NCBI GenBank assembly: GCA_017347485.1
Contig: AP021857.1
Span: forward strand, 2,337,390 to 2,401,389
DNA: 64,000 bases
Source of the DNA: Candidatus Desulfobacillus denitrificans
Lineage (GTDB): Bacteria; Pseudomonadota; Gammaproteobacteria; Burkholderiales; Rhodocyclaceae
Reading direction: 5' to 3'
A program made the translations under genes and the position numbers. How positions within the stretch are numbered: position 1 is the stretch's first letter; each line of letters starts with the position of its first letter. Below, one piece after another: positions 62,427 through 64,000 of the stretch. The notes beneath the pieces are model-generated. The model worked only from the letters and a program-made list of their open reading frames with translations. It was not told the origin of the DNA and searched no databases.

Positions 62427-63314
62427 TTAAAGAACGGATTTCAGCAGCTTGCCCATTTCGGCAGGGTTCTTGGTGGTCTTGATGCCGCAAGCCTCCATGA
62501 CGGCCAGCTTTTCCTGTGCCGTGCCCTTGCCGCCGGAAATGATGGCGCCGGCATGGCCCATGCGCTTCCCCGGGGGGGCAGTGACGCCGGCGATGAAACC
62601 CACCACCGGTTTCTTGTTCTTGCATTCCCTGGCGTACCACTCGGCGGCGGCCTCCTCGTCGGAGCCGCCGATCTCGCCGATCATGATGACGGCGTCGGTG
62701 TCCGGATCGTTCATGAACAGTTCCAGCACGTCCTTGTGCTTGAGGCCATTCACCGGGTCGCCGCCGATGCCGACGGCGGTTGACTGTCCCAGCTTGAGGT
62801 CCGAGAGTTGGCCCACCGCCTCGTAGGTCAGCGTGCCGGAACGCGACACCACGCCGATGCGGCCCTTCATGTGGATGTGGCCGGGCATGATGCCGATCTT
62901 GATTTCCTCCGGCGTGATGATGCCCGGGCAGTTCGGGCCGCACAGGATGGTCTTGGCGCCGGCCTTGCGCATCTTGTCCTTCACCTCGACCATGTCGCGC
63001 ACCGGGATGCCCTCGGTGATGCAGATGACCAGATCCAGTTCGGCTTCCACGGCCTCCCAGATCGCCGCCGCGGCGAAGGGGGGCGGCACGTAGATGACGG
63101 AGGTATTGACGCCAGTCTGTTTCTTCGCTTCCTTCACCGAAGCGAAGATGGGGATGCCCTCGTAGGACTCGCCGGCCTTCTTCGGGTTCACGCCGGCGAC
63201 GTAGCAGTTCGCGCCGTTGGCGTACTCCTTGCTCATCTTGGTGTGGAACTGGCCGGTCTTGCCGGTGATGCCCTGCGTGACGACGCGGGTGTTCTTGTTG
63301 ATCAGGATGCTCAT
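62427..63314 (-). CDS. sucD: SucD: succinyl-CoA synthetase alpha subunit
   Basis: A 295-residue alpha subunit of succinyl-CoA synthetase, the TCA-cycle step giving ATP or GTP from succinyl-CoA. CoA-binding fold with [20 protein letters not shown] and [20 protein letters not shown], and the active-site phosphohistidine in [20 protein letters not shown] near residue 245. It follows sucC after eleven bases, the usual sucCD order. A terminator hairpin follows. Confidence 0.96.
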   Translation of the reverse strand: MSILINKNTRVVTQGITGKTGQFHTKMSKEYANGANCYVAGVNPKKAGESYEGIPIFASVKEAKKQTGVNTSVIYVPPPFAAAAIWEAVEAELDLVICITEGIPVRDMVEVKDKMRKAGAKTILCGPNCPGIITPEEIKIGIMPGHIHMKGRIGVVSRSGTLTYEAVGQLSDLKLGQSTAVGIGGDPVNGLKHKDVLELFMNDPDTDAVIMIGEIGGSDEEAAAEWYARECKNKKPVVGFIAGVTAPPGKRMGHAGAIISGGKGTAQEKLAVMEACGIKTTKNPAEMGKLLKSVL

Positions 63315-63325
63315 GTCAGTCTTCC

Positions 63326-64000
<675 letters not shown>

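Overview
The window reads as a chromosomal segment of a GC-rich (roughly two-thirds GC by eye) betaproteobacterial sulfur oxidiser, most like Rhodocyclales/Sulfuritalea-type chemolithotrophs. This is inferred from gene content: the pepA-holC-valS housekeeping block, SoeABC, QmoAB-HdrCB, AprBA-Sat, SoxYZAXB without SoxCD, a class IVa pilin with a TfpZ accessory gene, and SucCD. No rRNA, tRNA, CRISPR array or transposase gene was seen.

Layout. 1-5.2 kb: pepA (3' end), holC, an unknown gene, valS, an MFS exporter. 5.2-8.8 kb: a periplasmic unknown, a FadL-type porin, DsrE2-like and TusA sulfur-relay proteins. 8.9-13.5 kb: soeABC (direct sulfite oxidation), with an unknown divergent gene. 14.2-20.2 kb: a metallophosphoesterase and qmoA-qmoB-hdrC-hdrB. 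20.1-21.8 kb: a foreign-looking nucleotidyltransferase gene flanked by two ~235-bp direct copies of the hdrB/thrH junction. 21.8-29.6 kb: thrH, a multi-PAS histidine kinase, a NorD/CbbO-CbbQ-YkgJ cluster split by an MNT/HEPN toxin-antitoxin pair whose HEPN gene is internally deleted. 29.8-33.6 kb: sat-aprB-aprA. 33.8-36.3 kb: an M48 protease, a response regulator and moaC. 36.5-40.7 kb: soxYZAXB. 40.7-45.4 kb: a TolC/MacA/MacB-like tripartite exporter. 45.5-48.1 kb: CYTH-CHAD, SixA and HAD phosphatase. 48.1-62.1 kb: pilin genes and a long co-directional signalling cluster (CHASE2 Ser/Thr kinase, PP2C, FHA, CHASE2 nucleotide cyclase, cyclic-nucleotide phosphodiesterase, cyclic-nucleotide-binding/rhodanese, GAF-PilB ATPase, GAF-HD-GYP). 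62.4-64 kb: sucD and the 3' part of sucC.

How it works together. Thiosulfate is handled by SoxYZAXB. Lacking SoxCD here, the sulfane sulfur would be passed on through persulfide carriers (TusA, DsrE2). The resulting sulfite has two exits: directly through SoeABC to the quinone pool, or via AprBA (electrons to Qmo/Hdr) and Sat with ATP formation. FNR-like boxes lie upstream of both qmo and sat. The right third joins protein phosphorylation, cAMP-type and c-di-GMP signalling to a pilus-type motor ATPase, next to a pilin gene carrying a good sigma-54 promoter.

The least expected sequence-level signal is a short non-palindromic word, ACTGACTTT (usually GACTGACTTTT), present 13 times in both orientations. 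Nine copies lie inside genes, in several reading frames, and it resembles a DNA-uptake-type sequence. Two copies lie in the duplicated flanks of the inserted nucleotidyltransferase gene. Various REP-like hairpins fill the intergenic gaps and two of them have been read into protein C-termini.
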